This document shows positions 27,950 through 37,850 of a stretch of 64,000 nucleotides of DNA, in pieces. A program made the position numbers and the translations under genes. The stretch is taken from assembly GCF_030814995.1 (NCBI RefSeq), contig NZ_JAUSVX010000001.1, positions 806,001 to 870,000 on the forward strand, read 5' to 3'. The notes beneath the pieces are model-generated. The model had not been told where the DNA came from, did no database searches, and was given only the letters and a program-made list of their open reading frames with translations. Source of the DNA: Labrys wisconsinensis (GTDB taxonomy: Bacteria; Pseudomonadota; Alphaproteobacteria; Rhizobiales; Labraceae). Every line of letters begins with the position of its first letter. The first letter of the stretch is position 1.

Positions 27950-28726
27950 CTACCGTCGCGGCGCCCGCACGAACCAGGCGAGCCCCTCCAGCGTGCCCGC
28001 CCGCGGCCGGTACTCGCAGCCGACGAAGCCGGCATAGTCGAGCTCGTCCAGGGTGGCGAACAGGCGCGCGTCGTCGAGCTCGCCGGTGCCGGGCTCCTGG
28101 CGCAGCGGCACCGAGGCGATCTGGATGTGGCCGGTGATCGGCAGCAGCGCCTCCAGGCCGCGCGTCACGTCGCCATGCAGGATCTGGCGGTGATAGATGT
28201 CGAACTGCAGCTTGAGGTTGGGCAGGCCGAGCTCGGCGATGATGTCGGCCGCCATGCCGAAATCGTCGAGGAAATAGCCGGGCATGTCGCGCTTGTTCAG
28301 CGGCTCGATCAGGATGTCGATGCCGTGCGGCGCGGCGGCGGCGCAGGCATGGCGCAGCGCCTCGCGATAGGCGGCGCCCGCTTCGGCCGAACCGCTCGGC
28401 GCCAGGCCCGCCATCACGTGCAGACGCCTGGCCTTGGTCGCCAGGGCATAGTCGAGCGCCCGGGCGACGCTGTCGCGGAACTCGGCTGCGCGCTCCGGCA
28501 GCGCCGCGAGGCCGCGCTCGCCCGCCGCCCAGTCGCCGGGCGGCAGGTTGAACAGGGCCTGCTCGAGCCCGTTGCGCTCCAGCCGGTCGGCGATCTCGGC
28601 CGGCTGGTGCTCATAGGGGAACAGGAACTCCACGGCGGTGAAGCCGGCCTCGGCGGCCTCGGCGAAGCGGTCGAGGAAGGACCATTCGCCGAACATCATG
28701 GTCAGGTTGGCGGCAAAGCGCGGCAT
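27950..28726 (-). CDS. otnI: 2-oxo-tetronate isomerase (hydroxypyruvate isomerase-like TIM barrel)
   Basis: 258 residues, the usual length. Xylose-isomerase-like TIM barrel with FAANLTMMFGEWSFLDRF at the N-terminus, ILIEPLNKRDMPGYFL near residue 138 and LQFDIYHRQI near residue 175, the acidic and histidine metal-site residues of the Hyi/OtnI family. Annotated relatives are often called hydroxypyruvate isomerase; the neighbours LtnD, OtnK and OtnC make the tetronate role (2-oxo- to 3-oxo-tetronate) more likely. It lies 3 bases downstream of the dehydrogenase gene and is co-transcribed with it. Confidence 0.87.
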   Translation of the reverse strand: MPRFAANLTMMFGEWSFLDRFAEAAEAGFTAVEFLFPYEHQPAEIADRLERNGLEQALFNLPPGDWAAGERGLAALPERAAEFRDSVARALDYALATKARRLHVMAGLAPSGSAEAGAAYREALRHACAAAAPHGIDILIEPLNKRDMPGYFLDDFGMAADIIAELGLPNLKLQFDIYHRQILHGDVTRGLEALLPITGHIQIASVPLRQEPGTGELDDARLFATLDELDYAGFVGCEYRPRAGTLEGLAWFVRAPRR

Positions 28727-28729
28727 GGC

Positions 28730-29662
28730 TCACTCCTTGGCGGCGGGAAGCTCGAGGCTCGCGATCCGGGCATAGAGGCGGGCGACGGAGGCGTCGTCGT
28801 CGCCGCCCATGCCGGCCGCGGCCGTCATCAGGAACATCTGCAGGGCCGAGGACGCAATCGGCGTCGCGAATTTCTCCGAGCGCGAGATGTCGGCGACGAT
28901 GCCGAGGTCCTTGGTGAAGATCTCCACCGCGCTGCGCGGTGAGTAATCGCCCTCGAGCACGTGCGGTATCCGGTTCTCGAACATCCAGGAATTGCCGGCC
29001 GAGGCGGTGATCACCTCATAGACCCTGGCGATGTCGAGGCCGAGGCGCCTGGCGAAGACGATGGCCTCGCAGGCGGCGGCGATGTGCACGCCGGCGAGAA
29101 GCTGGTTGACGATCTTGAACGAGGCGCCGATGCCCGGCTCGTCGCCGAGGACGTAGAGCTTGGCCGCCATCGCCTCGAGCGCCGGCCGCGCCTTGGCCAG
29201 CGCCGCCGGCGTGCCCGAGGCGAGGATGGTCAGCGCCCCCTCGGCAGCGCGGACGGCACCGCCGCTGATCGGCGCGTCGACATAGAGCCGGCCGGCCGCC
29301 TCGACCGCCCGGGCGAATTCGCGCGCCCGCTCCGGCGCCATGGTGGCGCAGGACACCACGGCCGCGCCGGGCTTCATCGCCGCGAGCAGGCCGCCCTCGC
29401 CGAGCAGCACCTGGCGGGTCTGGTCGGCATTGACCACCACGACCACCACCACGTCAGCCTCGGCGGCGGCCTCGGCCGCCGAGGCGGCGCCGGCGCCGTG
29501 CTCGGCGGCGAAGCGCGCCACCACGGCCGGACGCGTGTCGAAGCCGGTCACGGCGAACCCGGCCCGGGCGAGCGACCCGGCCATGCCGTAGCCCATCGAT
29601 CCCAGGCCGACGACGCCGACCGTCAGCGCCGCGGCGCCCGGCCCTTGCTTCGATGACGTCAT
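28730..29662 (-). CDS. ltnD: L-threonate dehydrogenase (beta-hydroxyacid dehydrogenase family)
   Basis: 310 residues from the ATG at 29662, behind AGGTGGGATC. NAD-binding GLGSMGYGMAG at residues about 20-30; DAPISGGAVRAAEG near residue 130 for the substrate; KIVNQLLAGVHIA near residue 185 with the catalytic lysine. This K-NQLLAGVH variant is typical for LtnD-like and tartronate-semialdehyde-reductase-like members. In the known pathway LtnD oxidises L-threonate to 2-oxo-tetronate. First gene of the ltnD-otnI operon, divergent from the LacI regulator and the otnK-otnC genes, which supports the assignment. Confidence 0.85.
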   Translation of the reverse strand: MTSSKQGPGAAALTVGVVGLGSMGYGMAGSLARAGFAVTGFDTRPAVVARFAAEHGAGAASAAEAAAEADVVVVVVVNADQTRQVLLGEGGLLAAMKPGAAVVSCATMAPERAREFARAVEAAGRLYVDAPISGGAVRAAEGALTILASGTPAALAKARPALEAMAAKLYVLGDEPGIGASFKIVNQLLAGVHIAAACEAIVFARRLGLDIARVYEVITASAGNSWMFENRIPHVLEGDYSPRSAVEIFTKDLGIVADISRSEKFATPIASSALQMFLMTAAAGMGGDDDASVARLYARIASLELPAAKE

Positions 29663-29718
29663 GATCCCACCTCTTTTGCCGCAGCCGGGACGGCGCCGCC
29701 CGAAAATCACGATTGCAA

Positions 29719-29732
29719 TGACAGCGCTAACA
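29719..29732. promoter_or_regulatory. Candidate LacI-family operator of the tetronate cluster
   Basis: TGACAGCGCTAACA is a near-perfect palindrome around AGCGCT (12 of 14 positions), very close to the TGTTAGCGCTAACA type bound by LacI-family regulators. It lies in the only shared promoter region of the cluster, between ltnD (minus) and the lacI-type gene (plus). Confidence 0.65.
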
Positions 29733-29812
29733 CTCCATTCTTGCCGACAGGACGCGGGGCTCGTCAAGCCGTCGGGCCGGGAAATCGTCGCCGCGTCGAA
29801 CAGGAGTCTGCC

Positions 29813-30832
29813 TTGAAGGGACGGCGGGGGTTCCAGCAATCGGCGTTCACGCTCACCGACGTGGCGCGGGAGGCCGGGGTCAGCGAGATCACCGTGTCGC
29901 GCGTCATCCGCGCCAAGGGGGCGATCGCCGAGGAGACGCGCCGGCGGGTCGAGGCCGCCATCCGCAAGGTCGGCTACGTCCCGAACCGCATCGCCGGCTC
30001 GCTCGCCTCGGCCGGCTCGGACCTCATCGGCATCATCATTCCCTCGCTCGGCAACATCGTCTTCCCCGACGTGCTGCGCGGCCTGCACGACGCCATTTCC
30101 GGCAGGGGTTTCCGGGCCGTCGTCAGCGTCACGGATTACCGGCTGGACGCCGAGCGCGATCTCGTCCGCGCGCTCCTGTCCTGGCGCCCGGCCGCCCTCA
30201 TCGTCACCGGCTGCGAGCACGAGCCCGACAGCCGCCACATGCTGGCCCATGCCGGCCTGACCGTGGTGGAGGTGATGGACATCGACGGCGATCCCATCGA
30301 CATCGCCGTCGGCATGTCGCATGCCCGGGCCGGCCGCGAGACGGCCGCCTTCCTGCTCGGGCGCGGCTATCGGCGCTTCGGCTATGTCGGGCACGACCTC
30401 GAGCGCGACCTGCGTGCCCGCAGGCGGCGCGAGGCCTTCCTCGCCACCATCCGCCAGGCCGGGGCGAGTCTCGCCGGCGAGGTGATCGTGCCGGGCCCCT
30501 CCTCGGTGCCGGCCGGGCGCACGGCGCTCGCCGCGCTGCGCGACGCGCATGGCGGCATCGACGCGGTCTATTTCTCCAACGACGACATGGCGATCGGCGG
30601 CGTGTTCCACTGCATGGCCGCGGGCATCGCCGTGCCCGCCAGCCTCGCCATCGCCGGCTTCAACGGCCTCGACATGGGCCAGGCGCTGCCCCAGCCGCTC
30701 ACCACGGTGCTGACCCGGCGCTACGAGATCGGCCGCTGCGCCGGCCAGGCGGTGCTCGACCGCTTCGACGGGCTCGCCGTGCCAGCCGCCACCGATGTCG
30801 GCTTCGAGCTCCTGCCCGGCGCCACCGCCTGA
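29813..30832 (+). CDS. LacI-family regulator of the tetronate cluster
   Basis: 339 residues if it starts at TTG 29813, which follows CAGGAG by about 7 bases; a longer in-frame start at 29741 lacks a ribosome site and would add 24 residues unlike the family. Helix-turn-helix: LTDVAREAGVSEITVSRVI near residue 13, with the hinge helix GYVPNRIAGSLAS. The effector domain is a periplasmic-binding-like fold with AVYFSNDDMAIGG near residue 250. It probably represses ltnD-otnI and otnK-otnC and releases the operator at 29719-29732 on binding a pathway intermediate. otnK starts 17 bases after its stop. Confidence 0.9.
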   Translation: MKGRRGFQQSAFTLTDVAREAGVSEITVSRVIRAKGAIAEETRRRVEAAIRKVGYVPNRIAGSLASAGSDLIGIIIPSLGNIVFPDVLRGLHDAISGRGFRAVVSVTDYRLDAERDLVRALLSWRPAALIVTGCEHEPDSRHMLAHAGLTVVEVMDIDGDPIDIAVGMSHARAGRETAAFLLGRGYRRFGYVGHDLERDLRARRRREAFLATIRQAGASLAGEVIVPGPSSVPAGRTALAALRDAHGGIDAVYFSNDDMAIGGVFHCMAAGIAVPASLAIAGFNGLDMGQALPQPLTTVLTRRYEIGRCAGQAVLDRFDGLAVPAATDVGFELLPGATA

Positions 30833-30849
30833 CCTTGCAAGGACATTCC

Positions 30850-32118
30850 ATGCTGCTTGGATGCATCGCCGACGACCTCACCGGCGCCACCGACCTGTCC
30901 CTGATGCTGTCGCGCGAAGGCCTGCGCACGGTGCAGACCACCGGCCTGCCGCCCGACGGCCTCGACCTCGGTCAGGCCGATGCCGTGGTCGTCGCCCTCA
31001 AATCGCGCACGATTCCCGCGGCCGAGGCCGTCGCCCAGTCGCTCGCCGCCGCCGACTGGCTGCTCGGGGCCGGCGCCCGGCGCCTGTTCTTCAAATATTG
31101 CTCGACCTTCGATTCCACCGATGCGGGCAATATCGGCCCCGTGGCCGAGGCCCTGCTGCGGCGGCTCGGCGCCGACTTCACCCTCGCCTGCCCGGCCTTC
31201 CCCGCCAACGGGCGCTCGATCTACCAGGGCCATCTCTTCGTCAACGGCGTGCCGCTCGCCGAGAGCAGCATGCGCGACCATCCGCTGACGCCGATGCGCG
31301 ATTCCGACCTGCGCCGCGTGCTGCAGCGCCAGACCGGCCTCGCGGTCGGCCATGTCGCCTTCGCCGATGTCGAGGCTGGCTCCGCGGCCATCGCCCGGGC
31401 CTTCGACCGCGAGCGCCGGGCGGGCCGTGCCATCGCCATCGTCGACGCCATCACCGATGCGCATCTGCGATCGATCGGCGCGGCTGCGGCCGATCTGGCG
31501 CTCGTCACCGGCGGTTCCGGTGTCGCCATCGGCCTGCCCGCCGCCTATCGCGACGCTGGCCTGATCGCGGCGCTGACCCCGCCGGCGCCGGCGATCGCCG
31601 CCCCGCCCGGCCGCGCCGCCATCCTCGCCGGGTCCTGCTCGGCGGCCACGCGCGGGCAGGTGGAGGCCGCGATCGCCGCCGGCGTGCCCGCCTTCCGCGT
31701 CGACCCGCTCGCCATCGCCGACGGCGCCCTGACGCCGGCCGCCGTCACCGCCTGGCTCGCCGCCCAGCCTGCGGCCACGACGCCGCTGGTCTATTCCAGC
31801 GACGCGCCGGAGGCGGTGCATGCCGTGCAGGCGCGGCTCGGCCGCGACAAGGCCGGCCATCTCGTCGAGGACCTCCTCGCCGCCGTGGCCGCCGCCCTGC
31901 CGGATGCGGGCTTCCGCCGCCTCCTCGTCGCCGGCGGCGAGACCTCGGGCGCGGTGGTCGCCGCCCTCGGCGTCCGGGCGCTCGCCATCGGCCCGGAGAT
32001 CGACCCCGGCGTGCCCTGGACCCTCAGCCTGTCGGGGCCGGCCGTGGCCCTCGCCCTCAAGTCCGGCAATTTCGGCACGCCCGACTTCTTCCTCAAGGCC
32101 TGGAGGTTCCTCACGTGA
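30850..32118 (+). CDS. otnK: 3-oxo-tetronate kinase (four-carbon acid sugar kinase, DUF1537)
   Basis: 422 residues from ATG 30850, behind CAAGGACA. The N-terminal domain starts with IADDLTGATDL, the substrate-binding motif of this kinase family; the C-terminal nucleotide-binding domain has VAGGETSGAVVAALG near residue 365 and ends with ALKSGNFGTPDFF, both diagnostic. It phosphorylates 3-oxo-tetronate at C4. Its stop overlaps the GTG start of otnC (GTGA). Order and direction fit a lacI-otnK-otnC operon. Confidence 0.92.
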   Translation: MLLGCIADDLTGATDLSLMLSREGLRTVQTTGLPPDGLDLGQADAVVVALKSRTIPAAEAVAQSLAAADWLLGAGARRLFFKYCSTFDSTDAGNIGPVAEALLRRLGADFTLACPAFPANGRSIYQGHLFVNGVPLAESSMRDHPLTPMRDSDLRRVLQRQTGLAVGHVAFADVEAGSAAIARAFDRERRAGRAIAIVDAITDAHLRSIGAAAADLALVTGGSGVAIGLPAAYRDAGLIAALTPPAPAIAAPPGRAAILAGSCSAATRGQVEAAIAAGVPAFRVDPLAIADGALTPAAVTAWLAAQPAATTPLVYSSDAPEAVHAVQARLGRDKAGHLVEDLLAAVAAALPDAGFRRLLVAGGETSGAVVAALGVRALAIGPEIDPGVPWTLSLSGPAVALALKSGNFGTPDFFLKAWRFLT

Positions 32119-32762
32119 GCGCCACCACGGAATCCGCCCTGCGCGAGCGCATCTGCGCCTGCGGCGCCTCGCTGTTCCGCCGCGGCCTGACCTTCGGGTC
32201 GACCGGCAACATCTCGGCGCGCCTGCCCGACGGCGGCTGGCTGATGACGCCGACCAACGCCTCGCTCGGCGAGCTCGACCCGGCCGGCCTGTCGAAGCTC
32301 GACGCCGAAGGCAGGCATGTGGCTGGGGGCAAGCCGACCAAGGAGGCCTTCCTGCACCGGGTGATGTACGCCAAGCGGCCGAGCTGCGAGGCCGTCGTGC
32401 ATCTCCACTCCACCCATTCGGTGGCGGTGTCCTGCCTGCACGGCATCGACGCGCACGACTGCCTACCGCCGATCACGGCTTATTACGTCATGCGCGTCGG
32501 GCGCCTGCCGCTGGTGCCCTACCATCCGCCGGGCGACGAGACCCTCGCGAGGGCGGTGGAGAAGCTCGCCGGCGAGCACCACGCGGTGCTGCTCGCCAAT
32601 CATGGCCCGGTGGTGTCGGGCACCAGCCTGGACAATGCCATGTACGCGACGGAGGAGCTGGAGGAGACGGCCAAGCTTTTCCTGCTGCTGCGCGGCTCGG
32701 CCATCAGGCCGCTCACGGGCGAGCAGGTGGAGGAGCTGCGGCAGCGGTTCGGGGGAGCTTGA
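32115..32762 (+). CDS. otnC: 3-oxo-tetronate 4-phosphate decarboxylase (class II aldolase family)
   Basis: 215 residues starting with GTG 32115, about 9 bases after GGAGG. Class II aldolase/adducin fold: STGNISARLPDGG near residue 30, the metal-binding HLHSTHSVAVS near residue 96 and LANHGPVV near residue 160. In the pathway it decarboxylates 3-oxo-tetronate 4-phosphate to dihydroxyacetone phosphate. Overlap with otnK secures the functional call over the fuculose-phosphate aldolase alternative. Confidence 0.9.
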   Translation: MSATTESALRERICACGASLFRRGLTFGSTGNISARLPDGGWLMTPTNASLGELDPAGLSKLDAEGRHVAGGKPTKEAFLHRVMYAKRPSCEAVVHLHSTHSVAVSCLHGIDAHDCLPPITAYYVMRVGRLPLVPYHPPGDETLARAVEKLAGEHHAVLLANHGPVVSGTSLDNAMYATEELEETAKLFLLLRGSAIRPLTGEQVEELRQRFGGA

Positions 32763-32821
32763 GGACAACCGATATCCTGACGTGCGAGACGCACCGTCAG
32801 GGAATGAGGCTCGACGCCTGT

Positions 32822-32982
32822 GCCTTCCCTCCCCCCTGTGGGGAGGGATAAAGGGTGGGGGTCGTACAGAATGAGGCGGATCTGCCTGCAAAGGGCGCGC
32901 TGCGACACACGCCGCGCTCTGTCCTGATGGACCCCCATCCCTGACCCTTCCCCACAAGGGGGAAGGGAACGGCTAACGTCGC
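32822..32982. repeat. Intergenic palindromic repeat, family 1, copy C
   Basis: Variant copy with CCCCCCTGTGGGGAGGG on the left and CCTTCCCCACAAGGGGGAAG on the right; GTCCTGATGGACCCCCATCC is conserved in the middle. It fills the gap between the convergent stops of otnC (32762) and the binding-protein gene (33004). Confidence 0.85.
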
Positions 32983-33003
32983 GGGTGAGGCTCTCGGCGG
33001 CCC

Positions 33004-33990
33004 CTACTTCCCCGCCATCTGCTTGGCGTTCTCCGGCGTGATCGCTGTCGTCGCCACCGTCACCACCGTATCGACCGACGGGGCGCAGTCGAGCAGGATA
33101 GCCTTCGCCATGTCGATCGCCTCCTTGGCGCCGGTGGGATAGGTGAAGGTCGCCGCCCATTCGCCGCGGACCACCGCCTCGATGCCGCCGGCCGGGCCGG
33201 GCAGCCCGTCGGTGCCGATGATCTTCACCTCCTTGCCCGCGCCCTTGGCGGCGAGGCGGGCGCCCGCCGCCATCATGTCGTTGCTGGCATAGACCATCTT
33301 GATGTCGGGATGGGCCTGCAGCATGGCCGAGAAGGCGGTCTGGGCCTTGTCCGGCAGCCAGTCGGCGGCCTGCTCGGCCACCACCTCGATCTTGCCGTTG
33401 TCCTTGACGCCGTCCTTGAAGCCGTTCAGCCGCTCGACCGCCGGGGTCGAGCTCGGCAGGCCCTCCAGCACCGCGACCTGGCCGCCGTCGGGCAGCAGCG
33501 TCTTGGCGGTGTAGTGGCCCGCCTCGAGCGCGATCTTGTAGTTGTCGCCGCCGATGAAGGCCGTGTAGTCCTTGCCGGGATCGCCCACCGTCTTGCGGTC
33601 GAGCTCGATCACCGGGATGCCGGCCTCCATCGCCCGCTTCACCGCCGGGGTCAGCGGCGCCGCCTCGAAGGGCGAGATCAGGAGAAGGTCGACCTTCTGG
33701 GTGATGAAGTTGTCGACCTGCGAGGTCTGCGTGTTGACGTTGCCGGCGCCGTCGGCGATCTGCAGCGTGAACTGCGGCACCGCCTTGGCCGCGGCGGTCA
33801 ATTCGTCGTTGACGTGCTGGCGGTAGGGCTCGGCATTGTTGGCCTGCGAGAAGCCGATGACGAACTCGCCGGTCTTCGAGCAAGCCTTGACCAGCGGATC
33901 GGCGGCGAGCGCCGGTCCGGCTGTCGCCAGGATCGTGCCGGCGAGCAGCGCGGCGGGGATGGCCCGCCGTCCTCTTGTGATCGCGTCCAT
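33004..33990 (-). CDS. Sugar ABC transporter periplasmic binding protein (ribose/LacI-like)
   Basis: 328 residues from the ATG at 33990, directly behind AAGGAGG. Signal peptide of about 30 residues ending GPALA. The mature protein has FVIGFSQANNAEPYRQHVN, the typical first strand of CUT2 binders, LLLISPFEAAPLTPAV, VIELDRKTVGDPGKDYTAFIG and VYASNDMMAAGA. It is the last gene of the operon that starts with the LacI regulator at 37644. Its substrate is unknown; DRK near residue 132 and the aspartates are the usual sugar contacts. Confidence 0.9.
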   Translation of the reverse strand: MDAITRGRRAIPAALLAGTILATAGPALAADPLVKACSKTGEFVIGFSQANNAEPYRQHVNDELTAAAKAVPQFTLQIADGAGNVNTQTSQVDNFITQKVDLLLISPFEAAPLTPAVKRAMEAGIPVIELDRKTVGDPGKDYTAFIGGDNYKIALEAGHYTAKTLLPDGGQVAVLEGLPSSTPAVERLNGFKDGVKDNGKIEVVAEQAADWLPDKAQTAFSAMLQAHPDIKMVYASNDMMAAGARLAAKGAGKEVKIIGTDGLPGPAGGIEAVVRGEWAATFTYPTGAKEAIDMAKAILLDCAPSVDTVVTVATTAITPENAKQMAGK

Positions 33991-34086
33991 GATGCGTCCT
34001 CCTTGTCGATGCGCGAGCGCTCGACTCTTGCTTGTCATGGCCCCCGGCAGCCGGCGGCGCCGGCTCCGGGAGGTCGGGGGCGCCGC

Positions 34087-35119
34087 CTAACGGATCAGGC
34101 CCTCGCGGCGGCGGACGAGGGATTGCAGCACCGCCGCCAGCACGATGATCGCCGCGGTGGCGAGCAGTTGCAGGGCGGGGGTGATGTTGTTGAGCTGCAG
34201 CACGTTGGCGAGCGCGCCGAGCATGATGGTGCCGGCGACGGTGCCGACCATCGAGCCGGCGCCGCCGAACAGGCTGGTGCCGCCGATCACCACGGCGGCG
34301 ATGGCGGTCAGCTCGTAGCCGGCGCCGTCATTGGCGCTGCCGAAATTGAACTGGCCGGCATGGACGATGCCGGCGAGCGCCGCGGCAAAGCCGGTGATGG
34401 CGTAGACGCTGATCTTCACCGCCGAGACCGGCACGCCCGAGAGCCGCGCCGCCCGCTCGTTGCCGCCGACGGCGAAGACGTAGCGGCCGAAGCGCGTGGT
34501 GTTGAGCACGATCGTGGCGATGGCGGCGAAGACGACGAACACGATGGTGGCCACCGGGACGGTGTTGTTGAACAGCCGGTCGCCGAGATGGGCGAAGATC
34601 GGCGGCGCCAGGCCAGGGCCCTCGCCGTAGGAGATGTTGATGTACTGGTTGCCCGAGACCACCAGGGCGAGGCCGCGGGCGGCCTGCAGCCCGGCCAGGG
34701 TGACGATGAAGGGCTCGAGGCGGAAGCGGGTCGAGATCGAGCCCTGCACCACGCCGAAGGCGACGCCGGCGGCGAGCACGGCGAGCAGGGTCGGCACCAG
34801 CCCCCAGCCGGCCGAGATCATCATCGTCGCCGTCACCACGCTGGACAGGCCCAGCAGCGCGCCGACCGAGAGGTCGATGCCGGCGGTGATGATGACGAAG
34901 GTCATGCCGATGGCGATGATGCCGGTCTCCGACACGGCGCGGACGATGTTGGCGATGTTGTCGGGCGCCAGGAACAGGATCACGCCGTGCCGGCGCGGCG
35001 AGAACAGGATGCCGCCGATCACCACCAGCACCAGGCCGATCAGGCTCTGGAACCGCACCACCAGGGCGAGCGGATCGCGGCGCTTGACCGGCGCGACCGG
35101 GCTCGGGCGGGCGGAGGCG

Positions 35120-35133
<14 letters not shown>
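34087..35133 (-). CDS. Ribose-type ABC transporter permease
   Basis: 348 residues from the ATG at 35133, 14 bases inside the ATPase gene. About nine membrane spans; ITAGIDLSVGALLGL near residue 85 and VGGNERAARLSGVPV near residue 235 are CUT2 permease hallmarks. One permease gene here means a homodimeric channel, unlike the 9-11 kb system with two permeases. Confidence 0.9.
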
Positions 35134-36645
<1,512 letters not shown>

Positions 36646-36649
<4 letters not shown>

Positions 36650-37644
36650 GCCGGGCTCCCGCACGAGGCGCGCGGCCGCAGCGCCGGCGGCAGGCGCACC
36701 GTCTGGCGCGGCCCGTCGGGACGGGCGATGCGCTCGACCAGCAGGGCGGCCGCCTGGCGGCCGATCTCCTCGCAGGGCTGGGCCACCAGGGTGAGGCGCG
36801 GCTCGAAGCAGTCGGCCCATTCGAAATCGTCGAGCCCGACCAGGGACAGGTCGGCCGGCACGGCGAGCCCGCGCTCGCGGATGGCGCGCATCGCGCCGAT
36901 GGTGGCGAGATTGTTGCCGGTGACGATCAGGCTGGGCGGCGACGGCAGCGACAGCAGCGCGTGGGCGGCGGCGGCCGCCGCCGCGGTGGTGGCGCTGCCC
37001 GTCGCCACGGTGGCGGGATCGAAGGCGAGGCCGTGCGCCGCCAGCGCGGCTCGAAACCCTTCGATGCGCTCCAGCGTGGTGGCAAAGCCGGGATGGCCGG
37101 CGACGAAGCCGATGCGCCGGTGCCCGAAAGCGACGGCATGGTCGACGAGCAGCCGCATGGCGCCGGCATTGTCGACGCCGACCTGGTCGAAGCGCGCATC
37201 GGGCAGGCGGTCGATCAGCACGCAGGGCACGCGGCTGGCGTGGAGATGGTCGAGGGTGCGCTGCGGCGCGGCCGAGGGCGCCAGGATGACGCCGTCGACG
37301 CGGCGCCGATGCAGCGCCTGCACCACGGCGAGCTCGGTGTCGGGGTCGTCCTGGGTGTCGGAGAGGAAGACCATCAGGCCGAGCCGGGCGCATTCGGCCT
37401 CCACGGCGCAGATGATGTCGCTGAAATAGGGGTTGGAGATCGCCGAGATGGCGAGGCCGACGCTGCTGGTCGAGGCCGTCTTCAGCGAGCGGGCGATGGT
37501 GTTGGGCTGGTAGCCGATGTCGGCGATGGCCTCGGTCACCAGCCGTGCCGTCGCCGGCGCCACGTAGCGCGTCCGGTTCACGACGTGCGACACCGTCGAG
37601 ACCGAGACACCCGCGAGGCGGGCGACCTCAACGATCGTCGCCAT
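36646..37644 (-). CDS. LacI-family regulator heading the ABC operon
   Basis: 332 residues. The helix-turn-helix IVEVARLAGVSVSTVSHVV starts at residue 4, with hinge helix YQPNTIARSLKT; the rest is the sugar-binding domain. It is the first gene of a four-gene operon (regulator, ATPase, permease, binding protein) with overlapping ends, so it probably controls its own transport operon. A candidate operator, GAAACGTTTGC, lies 120 bases upstream at 37765-37775. Confidence 0.92.
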
Positions 37645-37762
37645 GGCGACAAGACATCCTGCTCAGGGCCGCTGCGCGCACGCACCCCTCCCGATCGGCG
37701 TTTCCCGGACGGCACTCTCGATCCACGGCGTGGCGGGTGCCTTGCCGTGGAGAGTAGGACCA

Positions 37763-37776
37763 TCGAAACGTTTGCG
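37763..37776. promoter_or_regulatory. Candidate LacI-family operator upstream of the ABC operon
   Basis: The core AAACGTTT (37766-37773) is a perfect palindrome inside TCGAAACGTTTGCG, the usual form of LacI-family sites with a central CG. It lies in the 206-base gap between the anmK stop and the regulator gene. The rest of that gap shows nothing I can name. Confidence 0.5.
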
Positions 37777-37850
37777 CAACCCATCCCTTTCGGGTGCGCG
37801 GGCGCTGCGGTCGTCCGGCTCGCGCCCGCTCGCCGCCGGGGCCGCGCGGC

